DNA of 64,000 nucleotides from Cellulomonas marina (GTDB taxonomy: Bacteria; Actinomycetota; Actinomycetes; Actinomycetales; Cellulomonadaceae): NCBI RefSeq assembly GCF_900111925.1, contig NZ_FOKA01000009.1, positions 62,001-126,000 on the forward strand, read 5' to 3'. This document shows positions 38,651 to 47,646 of the stretch, one piece after another. The notes below the pieces were generated by a model. That model ran no database searches. It saw only the letters and a program-made list of their open reading frames with translations, and was not told where the DNA came from. The position numbers and the translations under genes are program-made. The first letter of the stretch is position 1. The number at the start of each line of letters is the position of its first letter.

Positions 38651-39685
38651 TCATGCCTGCGGGACGATGCGCACCGTCACGTGATGACGACCGCTCCTCG
38701 CGTCCCGTCCGTCGACCACCCACCCCTGGGCCCCGCCGTCGCCGTCGGCTGACCGCCGCACCGCCACGGCGACGGTGCTCGGCAGCCGCACGGGGCTGCC
38801 GAAGGCGGCGCCCCATGTGAAGGCCGCACCACGGGCGCGGCCGACGAGGGCCAGGGCGCGGGCGGCTGTGTCCATGCCGTGCGCGATGGCTCGCGGCTGG
38901 CCCAGGGCGCGGGCCGTCGCGCGTGAGAGGTGGATGGGGTTGGCGTCGCCGGAGACGGCGGCGTAGCGGCGGCCCTCGTCGGCGGGCAGGCGCCACAGGG
39001 CCGTGCGGGTACCGGGGTCGCCCGTGCTGTCGGGGGAGGGGGCCTGGTCGTGAGGGACGCTCGCGGGGCCCGGGTCTCGACCGTGGCCGCCGGCCGAGGG
39101 GTCGATGCCCTGCCCGCCGCGGGCCAGGTACGTCGAGACGCCCGTCCAGGCGACCTCGCCGGCGACCGACACCTCGGCGACGAGGTCGACCGCCGTGCCC
39201 TTGGGGTGCGGCCGCAGGTCCCGGGCCCAGGCGCGGACGTCCAGGGCGTCCCCGACGTCCAGGGGGCGGCGCTGCTCGACGTGGTTGGCGAGGTGGACCA
39301 GGCCGAGCAGGGGGAGCGGGAAGTCCGGACGCGCCATGACGGCCATCGCCACGGGGAACGCCAGGACGTGCACGTATCCGGGGGGCAGCGTGTCCGACGC
39401 GGGTTCGCCGACGAGGTGCTGGTAGTCGGTGAGCCGACGGGCGTCCGCGCGCACGTCGGTCACGCGCAGGGCGATGGCAGGCAGGGCGGCCTCGGGCAGG
39501 GTGGGGGCGCTGCCCGTCGCGGCCCGGCCCCTCGTCGGCAGCCCACGCCCGAGTGCCCGCCGCGCTGCACCCGTGAGTGCCGCCCGGTACAGCGTGCCGA
39601 GCGCGGGGACTGACGGCAGGTGCTCCTCCCGCGCCGGTGCGACCAGGGCGGCCCGCGCTCCGACCACGGGCGCGCTCGTCGTCAC
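38651..39685 (-). CDS. MaoC-like dehydratase (enoyl hydratase, HtdX-like)
   Basis: A 344-aa double-hotdog (R)-hydratase that hydrates 2-enoyl-CoA or 2-enoyl-ACP. The catalytic hotdog motif is VSGDANPIHLS followed by RAIAHGMDTAARAL (Asp/His pair). The N-terminal half carries a degenerate hotdog (PPGYVHVLAFPVAMAVMARP, then LGLVHLANHVEQRRPLDVGD). It is last of three genes with the FabG4-like reductase and thiolase, an order matching mycobacterial htdX-fabG4-fadA2. GTG 39685 overlaps the reductase stop as GTGA. Confidence 0.9.
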   Translation of the reverse strand: MTTSAPVVGARAALVAPAREEHLPSVPALGTLYRAALTGAARRALGRGLPTRGRAATGSAPTLPEAALPAIALRVTDVRADARRLTDYQHLVGEPASDTLPPGYVHVLAFPVAMAVMARPDFPLPLLGLVHLANHVEQRRPLDVGDALDVRAWARDLRPHPKGTAVDLVAEVSVAGEVAWTGVSTYLARGGQGIDPSAGGHGRDPGPASVPHDQAPSPDSTGDPGTRTALWRLPADEGRRYAAVSGDANPIHLSRATARALGQPRAIAHGMDTAARALALVGRARGAAFTWGAAFGSPVRLPSTVAVAVRRSADGDGGAQGWVVDGRDARSGRHHVTVRIVPQA

Positions 39686-41046
39686 CGGCCGACCAGGTTC
39701 TGCCCGCAGACGCGCAGCGTGCGCCCCTGGATCCCGCCCGCGGCGGGCGACGCGAGGAAGGCGACGGCCTCCGCCACGTCGACGGGCAGCCCGCCCTGCT
39801 GCAGCGTGCTCAGCCGCCGCGCGACCTGGCGGGTCACCGGGGGGATGCGGGCCGTCATCTCCGTCTCGATGAAGCCGGGCGCCACCGCGTTGGCCGTCCC
39901 GCCGAAGGGCGCCAGCAGGGGCGCCGTGGCCCGGACCATGCCGATGACGCCGGCCTTGGAGGCCGCGTAGTTGGTCTGGCCGCGGTTGCCCGCGATGCCA
40001 GAGGTGGAGGCGAGGGCGACGAGGCGGGGTGCGTCGACGAACTCCCCGGACTCGAGCAGGGCCTCGGTGATGCGCAGCTGCGCCTCGACGTTGACGGCCA
40101 GCACCGACGACCATCGGTCCGGCGCCATGTTCGCGAGCAGCTTGTCCCGGGTGATCCCGGCGTTGTGCACCATGACGTCCAGGCGGCCGTGGCGGGCCAG
40201 GGCGTGCTCGAGGATGCGGGTGCCGGCGTCGGCGGCGGTCACGTCGAGCTGCAGCGCCGTGCCGCGGACGGCGTTGGCGACGCGGGCCAGCTTCTCCCCG
40301 GCCGCCGGGACGTCGACGGCCACGACGCGGGCGCCGTCACGGACCAGCGTCTCGACGATCGCGCGGCCGATGCCCTGCGCGGCGCCGGTGACGACGACGA
40401 CCCGGCCCTCCAGCGGCCGTGCCTCGTCGGCGACGACCGGTCCCGCCGGCACGTCGGCGTCGACCTCGAGGAGCTGCCCGTCCACGTACGCCGACCGCGC
40501 CGAGAGGAAGAACCGCAGCGTCGCCAGCACGGACGCCGCCGTGACCGGCACGCCGGCCGCCACGACGACGCCGTTGCCCGTCGCGCCGCCGCGCAGCTCC
40601 TTGGCCAGCGACCGCAGGAACCCGTCCACGCCCTGCCGGGCCGCGGCGAGCGCGGGTCCGTCGTCGGGCAGGGCGGGCCGGGACAGCGTGACGACCCGTC
40701 CGCCGGGCAGCAGGCCCTTCAGCACGCCGCCCACCACGAGCGCGGGGTCGGCGAGGTCGGACGGACGCGCCACCTCGGTCAGCACGGCGACGACGGCGGC
40801 GTACCGCACGCCGTCGTCGGCGTGCCGGTGCACCGCCAGGTCCCAGCCGCCCTCGGCGGGCGGCCCGGCCAGGTGCTGGGCGACGGCGTCGGCGTCCGGG
40901 CCGCGCCCCGCGACGAGCACCGGCCCGGCGACGAGCGGCGCCCCCGGCTCGTACCGCCGCAGGACCGGGGGCCGCGGCAGGCCCAGCTTCTTCGCGACGG
41001 TCCTCGTCGCCCCGTGGTTGACGAGGTGCAGGTAGGTGTCGGTCAT
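39682..41046 (-). CDS. high-molecular-weight 3-oxoacyl-[acyl carrier] reductase (FabG4-like)
   Basis: A 454-aa two-domain SDR that interconverts 3-oxoacyl and 3-hydroxyacyl thioesters. The N-terminal flavodoxin-like half (to about residue 205) is degenerate. The C-terminal domain has the full catalytic set: VVVTGAAQGIGRAI, HNAGITRDKLL, the Ser in LASTSGIAG and YxxxK in QTNYAASKAG, then NAVAPGFIETEMTA. This is the arrangement of mycobacterial FabG4. ATG 41046 lies one base from the thiolase stop, and its stop overlaps the MaoC start. Confidence 0.92.
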   Translation of the reverse strand: MTDTYLHLVNHGATRTVAKKLGLPRPPVLRRYEPGAPLVAGPVLVAGRGPDADAVAQHLAGPPAEGGWDLAVHRHADDGVRYAAVVAVLTEVARPSDLADPALVVGGVLKGLLPGGRVVTLSRPALPDDGPALAAARQGVDGFLRSLAKELRGGATGNGVVVAAGVPVTAASVLATLRFFLSARSAYVDGQLLEVDADVPAGPVVADEARPLEGRVVVVTGAAQGIGRAIVETLVRDGARVVAVDVPAAGEKLARVANAVRGTALQLDVTAADAGTRILEHALARHGRLDVMVHNAGITRDKLLANMAPDRWSSVLAVNVEAQLRITEALLESGEFVDAPRLVALASTSGIAGNRGQTNYAASKAGVIGMVRATAPLLAPFGGTANAVAPGFIETEMTARIPPVTRQVARRLSTLQQGGLPVDVAEAVAFLASPAAGGIQGRTLRVCGQNLVGR

Positions 41047-41047
41047 G

Positions 41048-42433
41048 TCAGGCCGCCTCGAGGAGGGCCGCCAGGCCGAGGCCGCCGGCGGCGCAGACGG
41101 ACACCAGCGCGCGCACGGGGCGGTCGTCGCCGTCCGCGAGCAGCGCGCGCCGGCGCAGGTGCAGCTCCTTGGCCACGGTGGCGACGATCCGCCCGCCCGT
41201 GGCCGCGAAGGGGTGCCCGGCCGCCAGCGACGAGCCGTGCACGTTGAGCCGCTCGGGCTTGACCGACCCGAAGGCGCCGTCCAGCCCCAGCCGCTCGCGC
41301 CCGAAGGCGTCGGACTCCCACGCCGTCAGCGTGCACACGACCGTCGCCGCGAACGCCTCGTGGACCTCCACGAGGTCCAGGTCGTCCAGCGTGAGCCCGT
41401 TCCGGGCCAGCAGCCGCGGCACCGCGAACACCGGCGCCATGAGCAGCCCGTCCTCGCCGTGCACGAAGTCCACGGCGGCCACCTCGGCGTCGACCACCGC
41501 GGCCCACGGGGTCAGCCCGTGCTCCGCCGCCCACGCGGCGCTGCCGAGCAGCACGGTCGAGGCCCCATCGGTCAGCGGTGTGGAGTTGCCGGCCGTCATC
41601 GTGGCCTCGCCGGGCAGGTCCTTGCCGAACACCGGCTTCAGCGCCGCCAGCTTCTCGAGGGTCGTGTCGGCACGCAGGTTCCCGTCGCGCGTCAGCCCGC
41701 GGTACGGCGTGACGAGGTCGTCGAAGAAGCCGGCGTCCCACGCGGCGGCCAGGCGCTGGTGGCTGCGGACCGCGACCTCGTCCTGCGCGCTCCGGCTGAT
41801 GCCCCACTGCGCGGTGGTCAGCGCCTGGTGCTCGCCCATCGAGAGACCCGTGCGCGGCTCGGAGGCGCTCGGGGCGTCGGGGACGAGGTGCGCGGGTCGG
41901 ATCCGCGCGAGGGCCCTGAGCCGTGCCTGCGGCGTGCGGGCGCGCTGCAGCTCGACGAGGGTCCGCCGCAGCCGGTCGTCGACGGCGACGGGGGCGTCCG
42001 ACGTCGTGTCGACGCCACCGGCGATCGCCGACTCGAGCTGGCCGAGCCGGATCTTGTTGGACAGGGCGACGACGGTCTCCAGGGACGTGGCGCACGCCTG
42101 CTGCACGTCGAACGCCGGTGTCGTCGGGTCCAGGGCCGAGCCGAGGACGGCCTCCCGCGTGAGGTTGAAGTCCCGGCTGTGCTTGAGCACGGCACCTGCC
42201 GCGACCTCGCCGATGCGCTCGCCCTGCAGCCCGTGCCGCGCGACGAGCCCGTCGAGCGCGGCGGTCAGCAGGTCCTGGTTGGAGGACCGCGCGTAGGCCG
42301 TGAAGGCCCGCGCGAACGGCACGCGGTTGCCGCCGAGCACGTAGGCCGGCCGCGCGCCGCCCGGCGTGCCGGCGCCGCCGCTGCTGTCGCCGACCCGGGT
42401 GCCGGGGGTGCCGATCGTGGCGGAGGGGGACAT
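41048..42433 (-). CDS. acetyl-CoA C-acyltransferase (thiolase, FadA2/FadI-like)
   Basis: A 461-aa degradative-type thiolase cleaving 3-oxoacyl-CoA. The nucleophile Cys is in AFDVQQACATSLE, and the active-site blocks are VEVHEAFAATVV, NVHGSSLAAGHPFAATGGR (His) and SVCAAGGLGLAALL (second Cys). I chose ATG 42433 because AGGAAG lies 7 nt upstream; ATG 42466 has no ribosome site. A TACTGT -10 in the palindrome at 42529-42555 would give a 60-95 nt leader. It heads the thiolase-reductase-hydratase operon, divergent from the TetR gene. Confidence 0.93.
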   Translation of the reverse strand: MSPSATIGTPGTRVGDSSGGAGTPGGARPAYVLGGNRVPFARAFTAYARSSNQDLLTAALDGLVARHGLQGERIGEVAAGAVLKHSRDFNLTREAVLGSALDPTTPAFDVQQACATSLETVVALSNKIRLGQLESAIAGGVDTTSDAPVAVDDRLRRTLVELQRARTPQARLRALARIRPAHLVPDAPSASEPRTGLSMGEHQALTTAQWGISRSAQDEVAVRSHQRLAAAWDAGFFDDLVTPYRGLTRDGNLRADTTLEKLAALKPVFGKDLPGEATMTAGNSTPLTDGASTVLLGSAAWAAEHGLTPWAAVVDAEVAAVDFVHGEDGLLMAPVFAVPRLLARNGLTLDDLDLVEVHEAFAATVVCTLTAWESDAFGRERLGLDGAFGSVKPERLNVHGSSLAAGHPFAATGGRIVATVAKELHLRRRALLADGDDRPVRALVSVCAAGGLGLAALLEAA

Positions 42434-42528
42434 GGCGCCTCTTCCTGCATCGTCGTCGATGGTCATGGAACTGGTGCTGTGCGGGTGCTGCTGCACGGCG
42501 GCCCTCGTCGGACCGCCGGTCTGTCTAC

Positions 42529-42555
42529 GACCGACAGTACCTGATACCGTCGGTC
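42529..42555. promoter_or_regulatory. 27-bp palindromic operator with both divergent -10 elements
   Basis: Arms GACCGACAGTA (42529-42539) and TACCGTCGGTC (42545-42555) are inverted repeats with one mismatch around CCTGA. The right arm holds TACCGT, 7 nt before the TetR GTG at 42558. The left arm on the other strand holds TACTGT facing the thiolase gene. A TetR dimer bound here would block both promoters. Confidence 0.75.
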
Positions 42556-42557
42556 CC

Positions 42558-43283
42558 GTGAGCCGCGACGACGAGGTGGTGCTGCGGGCGGTCCCCGGGA
42601 CGGGGCCGGACCTCGACGAGCCCGACGGCCGCACGACGCGCTGGGCCGAGCACCGCGAGGCCCGCCGGGCGGAGCTGGTCCGGGCAGCGCGTCGCGTCGT
42701 GCACAAGCGCGGGCCCGACGTCTCCATGGAGGAGATCGCCGCGGCCGCCGGCACCTCCAAGTCGATCGTGTACCGCTACTTCAACGACAAGACCGGCCTG
42801 CAGATCGCGGTCGGGGAGCTCGTCGTCGGGCAGATCGAGGGCGCGATCGAGGCCGTGCTGCGCCTGGCGCCCTCCCCGCGCGAGGGGCTGCGCTCGATGA
42901 TCGCGGTCTACCTCGACACCATCGAGCAGTCCCCGAACGTGTACGCGTTCGTCACCCGGGGAGGGTCGGTCGAGCTCGGCGGGCCGCTCGGGCACTTCCA
43001 GCAGTCCGTCGCGGCGCTCGTCGCCGCTCGGTTCACGCGGCTGGCCCCGGCCGACGACGAGGGCCGCGCCGAGCCCGACGAGGCCGACCGCTGGGCCGCG
43101 CAGGCCTGGGCCGCGGGTGTCGTCGGCTACGTCCGCGGTGCGGGCGAGTGGTGGATGGCCCACCGCGCCGACCCCGGCTGCCCCGACCGCACGGCGCTCG
43201 CCGACCGCCTGGCCCGCTGGCTCTGGGCCGGCCCCGGCGCCCTGACCCCCGCCCGTCCCGCCGCCGTTCCCTCGACCACCTGA
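42558..43283 (+). CDS. TetR/AcrR family regulator of the acyl-CoA locus
   Basis: A 241-aa TetR-type repressor. The DNA-binding part is RAELVRAARRVVHKRGPDVS, MEEIAAAAGTSKSIVYRYF and NDKTGLQIAVGELV. The C-terminal domain (AVYLDTIEQSPNVYAFVTRG to WAAGVVGYVRGAGEWWM) resembles regulators of fatty-acid genes, whose ligands are often acyl-CoAs. GTG 42558 is leaderless behind TACCGT. It overlaps the 27-bp palindrome, so autoregulation plus control of the divergent thiolase operon is likely. The acyl-CoA dehydrogenase gene follows 65 bp downstream on the same strand. Confidence 0.9.
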   Translation: MSRDDEVVLRAVPGTGPDLDEPDGRTTRWAEHREARRAELVRAARRVVHKRGPDVSMEEIAAAAGTSKSIVYRYFNDKTGLQIAVGELVVGQIEGAIEAVLRLAPSPREGLRSMIAVYLDTIEQSPNVYAFVTRGGSVELGGPLGHFQQSVAALVAARFTRLAPADDEGRAEPDEADRWAAQAWAAGVVGYVRGAGEWWMAHRADPGCPDRTALADRLARWLWAGPGALTPARPAAVPSTT

Positions 43284-43348
43284 CCCCTGCGGCCCTGACC
43301 GAGGCCACCACCCTGCCCGCTCCACGACGACGACGACGAGGAGTCCCC

Positions 43349-45520
43349 GTGACCACCACCGCCCCCCGCCCCACGGCCGGCGCGCCGGCCGCCCACGCCC
43401 CGGCCGCACCCGCACCCGGCACCGTGCCCAGCACCGTGCCCAGCACCGTGCCCAGCACCGTGCCCGACACCGGCGACCCCCGCCTCGACCGCGACAGCGC
43501 CGTCGACGTCCCGGCGCTGGCCGGGCTGCTGCTCGGCCACTACCCCGAGCTGCGCCGCCAGGCCCGTGCGCTCATGGCCCAGGACCGGTTCCACGGCGTG
43601 CCCGGCCTGCCCATGGCCGAGCACCGCACGCGCGTCCTGGAGCAGCTCCGCGCGCTCGCGGCGGAGGGGGACGTGCACCGCGCCTTCCCGACGAGGTTCG
43701 GCGGCGCCGACGACCACGGCGGCTCGCTGGCCCGCTTCGAGGAGCTCGTCGTCGGGGACCCGTCGCTGCAGATCAAGGCCGGGGTGCAGTGGGGGCTGTT
43801 CGCCTCGGCGATCCTGCACCTGGGGACCGACCGCCACCACGACGCCTGGCTGCCCGACGCCCTGTCGGTGGACGTGCCGGGCGTGTTCGCCATGACGGAG
43901 ACCGGGCACGGGTCGGACGTCTCGGCGATCGGCACGACGATCACGTTCGACCCGGCCACGGACGAGCTCGTCGTGCACACGCCGTTCCCCGCAGCGCGCA
44001 AGGACTACCTCGGCAACGCGGCGGTGCACGGCACGGCGGCCGTCGTCTTCGGGCGGCTGGTCACGGCTCCGCGCGGGGGGCAGCCCGTCGACCACGGCGT
44101 GCACGCCGTCTACGTGCCCATCCGGGACCGGGGGACGAACGCGCTGCTGCCCGGCATCGGCTCGGAGGACGACGGGCTCAAGGGTGGGCTCAACGGCATC
44201 GACAACGGCCGGCTCTGGTTCGACCACGTCCGCGTCCCGCGGACGAACCTCCTGGACCGCTACGGCCAGGTCGCTCCCGACGGCACGTACTCCTCGCCGA
44301 TCGCCAGCCCGGGCCGGCGCTTCTTCACCATGCTCGGCACGCTCGTGCAGGGCCGCGTCTCGCTCGACGGGGCCGCCGTCGCCGCCGCCCGCGCCGGCCT
44401 GGCCGTCGCGGTGACGTACGGCAACCAGCGCCGCCAGTTCGCCGGGCCCGGGGGCGACGAGGGCGTCCTGCTCGACTACGCCGAGCACCAGCGTCGGCTG
44501 CTGCCCCTGCTCGCCGAGACGTACGCGGCGGGCTTCGCCCACGAGGACCTGCTGGCCGCGTTCGACGACGTCTTCTCCGGACGCAACGACACCACCGAGT
44601 CCCGCGAGGACCTCGAGACCATGGCGGCCGCGCTGAAGGCCGCCTCGACGTGGTCGGCGCTGCGGACGCTGCAGACCTGCCGGGAGGCGTGCGGCGGTGC
44701 CGGCTTCCTGGCGACGAACCGCCTCGTCGGACTGCGCGCGGACCTCGACGTCTACGTGACCTTCGAGGGGGACAACACGGTCCTCCTGCAGCTCGTCGGG
44801 AAGCGGCTCCTGGCCGACCACGCGCAGGAGCTGCGGCACCTCGACGCGACGAAGGTCGCGCGCCTCGTCGCGGAGCGCGCCGCGGACGCCGCCCGGTACC
44901 GCACCCCGCTGCACCGCGCGCTGCAGACGGTCGCCGACGTCGGCGACCCGCGCCGCAGCGCCGGCCAGCTCCGCGACACGGCCACCCAGCGCGCGCTGCT
45001 CGTCGACCGCGTCGAGACGATGGTCGCGGAGGTCGCCACGGCGCTCCGGCCGGCGCGCAAGGCATCTCCGGAGGTCGCGGCGGCGCTGTTCAACGGCCAG
45101 CAGCACGCGCTGGTGGAGGCCGCGCGGGCGCACGCGGAGCTCATCCGCTGGGAGTCGTTCACGGCGGCCGTCGAGCGCACCACCGACCCGGGCACGCGGC
45201 AGGTGCTCGTCTGGCTGCGCGACCTGTACGGCCTCGGCCTCGTCGAGCAGCACCTGGCCTGGTACCTGCTCAACGGGAGGCTGTCCGCCGGGCGCGCCCG
45301 GACCGTCACCTCCTACGTCGACCGCCTGCTCGCGCGGCTGCGGCCGCACGCGCAGGACCTCGTCGACGCCTTCGGCTACGGGCCCGAGCACCTGCGCGCC
45401 GAGATCGCGACGGGGGCCGAGGGCCGCCGGCAGGACGAGGCCCGCCGGTGGGCCCGCGCCCGCCGGGCCGCGGCCGACGCCCCCGTCCCCGAGCGCCGGA
45501 CGGCTCGCCCGGCAGGGTGA
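43349..45520 (+). CDS. acyl-CoA dehydrogenase/oxidase family protein (FadE5-like)
   Basis: A 723-aa FAD enzyme that oxidises acyl-CoA to 2-enoyl-CoA. The family body has HGVPGLPMAEHRTRVLEQLR, the flavin-binding FAMTETGHGSDVSAIGTT, GLNGIDNGRLWFDHVRVPR, RFFTMLGTLVQGRVSLDGAA and YVTFEGDNTVLLQLVGKRLL with the likely catalytic Glu. The C-terminal extension is of acyl-CoA oxidase length. Residues from about 25 to 40 are a TVPS repeat encoded by a 12-bp tandem repeat. GTG 43349 has GAGGAG upstream. With the thiolase, reductase and hydratase it completes a beta-oxidation-like set. Confidence 0.92.
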   Translation: MTTTAPRPTAGAPAAHAPAAPAPGTVPSTVPSTVPSTVPDTGDPRLDRDSAVDVPALAGLLLGHYPELRRQARALMAQDRFHGVPGLPMAEHRTRVLEQLRALAAEGDVHRAFPTRFGGADDHGGSLARFEELVVGDPSLQIKAGVQWGLFASAILHLGTDRHHDAWLPDALSVDVPGVFAMTETGHGSDVSAIGTTITFDPATDELVVHTPFPAARKDYLGNAAVHGTAAVVFGRLVTAPRGGQPVDHGVHAVYVPIRDRGTNALLPGIGSEDDGLKGGLNGIDNGRLWFDHVRVPRTNLLDRYGQVAPDGTYSSPIASPGRRFFTMLGTLVQGRVSLDGAAVAAARAGLAVAVTYGNQRRQFAGPGGDEGVLLDYAEHQRRLLPLLAETYAAGFAHEDLLAAFDDVFSGRNDTTESREDLETMAAALKAASTWSALRTLQTCREACGGAGFLATNRLVGLRADLDVYVTFEGDNTVLLQLVGKRLLADHAQELRHLDATKVARLVAERAADAARYRTPLHRALQTVADVGDPRRSAGQLRDTATQRALLVDRVETMVAEVATALRPARKASPEVAAALFNGQQHALVEAARAHAELIRWESFTAAVERTTDPGTRQVLVWLRDLYGLGLVEQHLAWYLLNGRLSAGRARTVTSYVDRLLARLRPHAQDLVDAFGYGPEHLRAEIATGAEGRRQDEARRWARARRAAADAPVPERRTARPAG
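43421..43468. repeat. 12-bp tandem repeat in the acyl-CoA dehydrogenase N-terminus
   Basis: Four copies of ACCGTGCCCAGC (the last with GAC), encoding a Thr-Val-Pro-Ser linker. Copy change keeps the frame. Confidence 0.9.
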
Positions 45521-45655
45521 ACCTCGTCCCCGGGGGACGGAAGACCTGCCCCGGCGCCGCGCGTGCCCCGAAGATGGGGGTCGCCGTCGTGCAGGCACGC
45601 GCGCGGCACGACACGGCCGCCCCGCCCGGGCGGGTCGTTCTCGTCAGGGGGACGG

Positions 45656-47547
45656 ATGGGGGACGGACTGCCCTCGCCGCGGGACGGCGCGCCCGTGGGC
45701 GCGTTGCTGCACGACGCGAGCGCGGAGTGGACGGGGGACCCCGCCGGGCTGACGGGGGTCATGCTCGAGGCGATGTCCGCCCGCGGGGAGTCCATCTCCG
45801 TCGTCCGCCCGGTGCGCGACGTCCGGGGGCGGGTCGTCGACTTCGTCATCGTGGCCGACACGGGGCTGACCGAGCGGCTGTCGGGCCGTCCCTGCATCGG
45901 CCGCACCATCCGCGAGCTGTACGAGGCCGGACCCGCCGAGGACTTCGTGCGCCGCAACCGGGAGGTGCTCGAGCGCGGGGAGGTCGAGCCGAGGACTTCC
46001 CGCTCGGCCTCGACGCGGCGGGCCTGCGGCTGCCGCCGGACCGGGACGAGCCCGGGGTGGAGGTGCGCCAGGGCGTCCTGCTGCGGATCCCCGTGCGCGA
46101 CCGGGTCGTCGTCATGTGGCGCGACCTCACCGACGTCCGCGACGCCGAGGCCCGTCGGCAGCACGTCGAGGCCCTGCTGCAGCAGCAGGCGCTCGCGGAC
46201 CACCTCACGGGCCTGCCGAACCGGCGCTGGTTCACCGCGGCCCTGCGCGACGCCGTCGCCCGCTGCGACGCCTCGGGCACGCCGCTGGCCCTGCTCGTGC
46301 TCGACGTCGACGACTTCAAGGAGGTCAACGACACCCACGGTCACGCCGCGGGGGACCTGCTCCTCGTCGACATGGCGGCCCGGCTGTCCGCGGCGCTGAC
46401 AGGACCGGGTCTGGCGGTGGCGCGGCTCGGGGGCGGCGAGCTGGTCGTCGTCGCCGAGGGGTACGGGCCGGACGACGTGGAGGCCCTGGCCGGGCAGGTC
46501 GTCGGGGCGGTCCAGGGCCTGTACCGGCTGGGTGCCCTGACGGTCGAGGTCGCGCTCTCCCTCGGTGTCGCGCTGCGCGAGCCGACGGGGGCGGTGCCCG
46601 GGACGGTGCCCGGGAAGGTGCCCGGGAAGGTGCCCGGGAAGGTGCCCGGGAAGGGCGACGGCGGTCCGGACGACGAGCTCGCGGCGAGCCGTGCCGAGGA
46701 GCTGCTCGGGCAGGCGGACCTCGCGCTGTACGAGGCCAAGCGCCGCGGCCGCGCGCGCTTCCACGTGTACAGCGCGGAGCTCGGCGAGCCGGTCCAGCGC
46801 CGGACGGAGACCGGCACCCAGCTGCGCCGGGCGGCGGACCGTGGCGAGCTGACGCTGCACTGGCAGCCCATCGTGCGGCTGGCCGACGGCGCCACCGTCG
46901 CGGCGGAGGCCCTGCTGCGGTGGCAGCACCCCGTGCGGGGGCTGGTCGCGGCCGGGGAGTTCCTGCCGGTGGCGGCCGAGCTCGGGCTGCTCCCGGAGGT
47001 GGCCGCGTGGGCGGTCGAAGCCGCTTTCGCGCAGGCCGCGGCCTGGCGGCGTTGCGGCCACGCGCCGCACGTGTACGTCAACCTCGCGGCCTCGCAGCTG
47101 GCCTCCGTCGACCTCGGCAGCGAGCTGTCGCGGCTCGCGGCGGCGCACGGCCTGGACCGGCGGGGCGTCTCCCTCGAGCTGTCCGAGGACGTGCTCGGCA
47201 GCGACGTGGTGGCGCTGGGGGAGCGGCTGGCGCACCAGCGGGCGAGCGGCTTCTCCATCGCGCTCGACGACTTCGGCGCCGGCAGCACGGCCCTCGCCTG
47301 GCTGCGGCACCTGCCCGTCGACGTCCTCAAGCTCGACCGGTCGTTCGTCGCGACCGTCGGGGAGGCCCGCACGCGGACGGTCGTGCGGGCGATCCTCGCG
47401 CTGGCGCGCGACCTGGGCGTGCGGACGGTGGCGGAGGGCGTGGAGACGGAGGCGCAGCGCGACTTCTTCGCCGAGGCCGGCTGCGACTACGCGCAGGGGT
47501 GGCTCCTGGGCCGGCCCGTGCCCGCCGAGGTGCTGCTGCCCGGGTGA
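45656..47547 (+). pseudogene. degenerate-GGDEF/EAL protein (c-di-GMP phosphodiesterase), one frame break
   Basis: A cyclic di-GMP turnover protein of about 630 aa if one base is restored. The N-terminal sensor region runs VRPVRDVRGRVVDFVIVADT to IRELYEAGP. The GGDEF domain (LADHLTGLPNRRWFTAALRD onward) has RLGGGELVVVAEG in place of GGDEF, so cyclase activity should be lost. The EAL domain is intact: AAEALLRWQHP, NLAASQL, LELSEDVL, ALDDFGAGSTALAWLR, VLKLDRSFV, AEGVETEAQ. The frame breaks near 45988 (a missing G: GTCGAG then GCCGAGGACTTC). A five-copy 12-bp repeat interrupts the GGDEF domain. ATG 45656 has AGGGGGA upstream. It is paralogous to the next gene. Confidence 0.82.
46594..46653. repeat. 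12-bp tandem repeat inside the first GGDEF domain
   Basis: Five copies of GTGCCCGGGA(A/C)G encoding VPG(K/T) repeats, inserted between the ALREPTG strand and the DELAASRAEELL helix of the GGDEF domain. The paralogue has an unrelated loop there. Confidence 0.9.
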
Positions 47548-47646
47548 CGTCGGCGGGTGGCGCCGGTGAGGCCCTGTCCGCGACCGGCCATCCCGACACG
47601 TGGCCCGTCGCTGGCGCGCCGAGCCGCTGACCAGCAGAGTGGCGAC

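Noticed and set aside
43789-45520. Very long second frame through the acyl-CoA dehydrogenase gene
   Set aside because: Only the part beyond about 45990 is real (GGDEF-EAL). The rest is the Arg/Gly/Ala-rich shadow of the dehydrogenase, open because stop codons are rare at this G+C.
46594-46653. CRISPR-like array
   Set aside because: Twelve-bp units without spacers, in frame inside a GGDEF domain.
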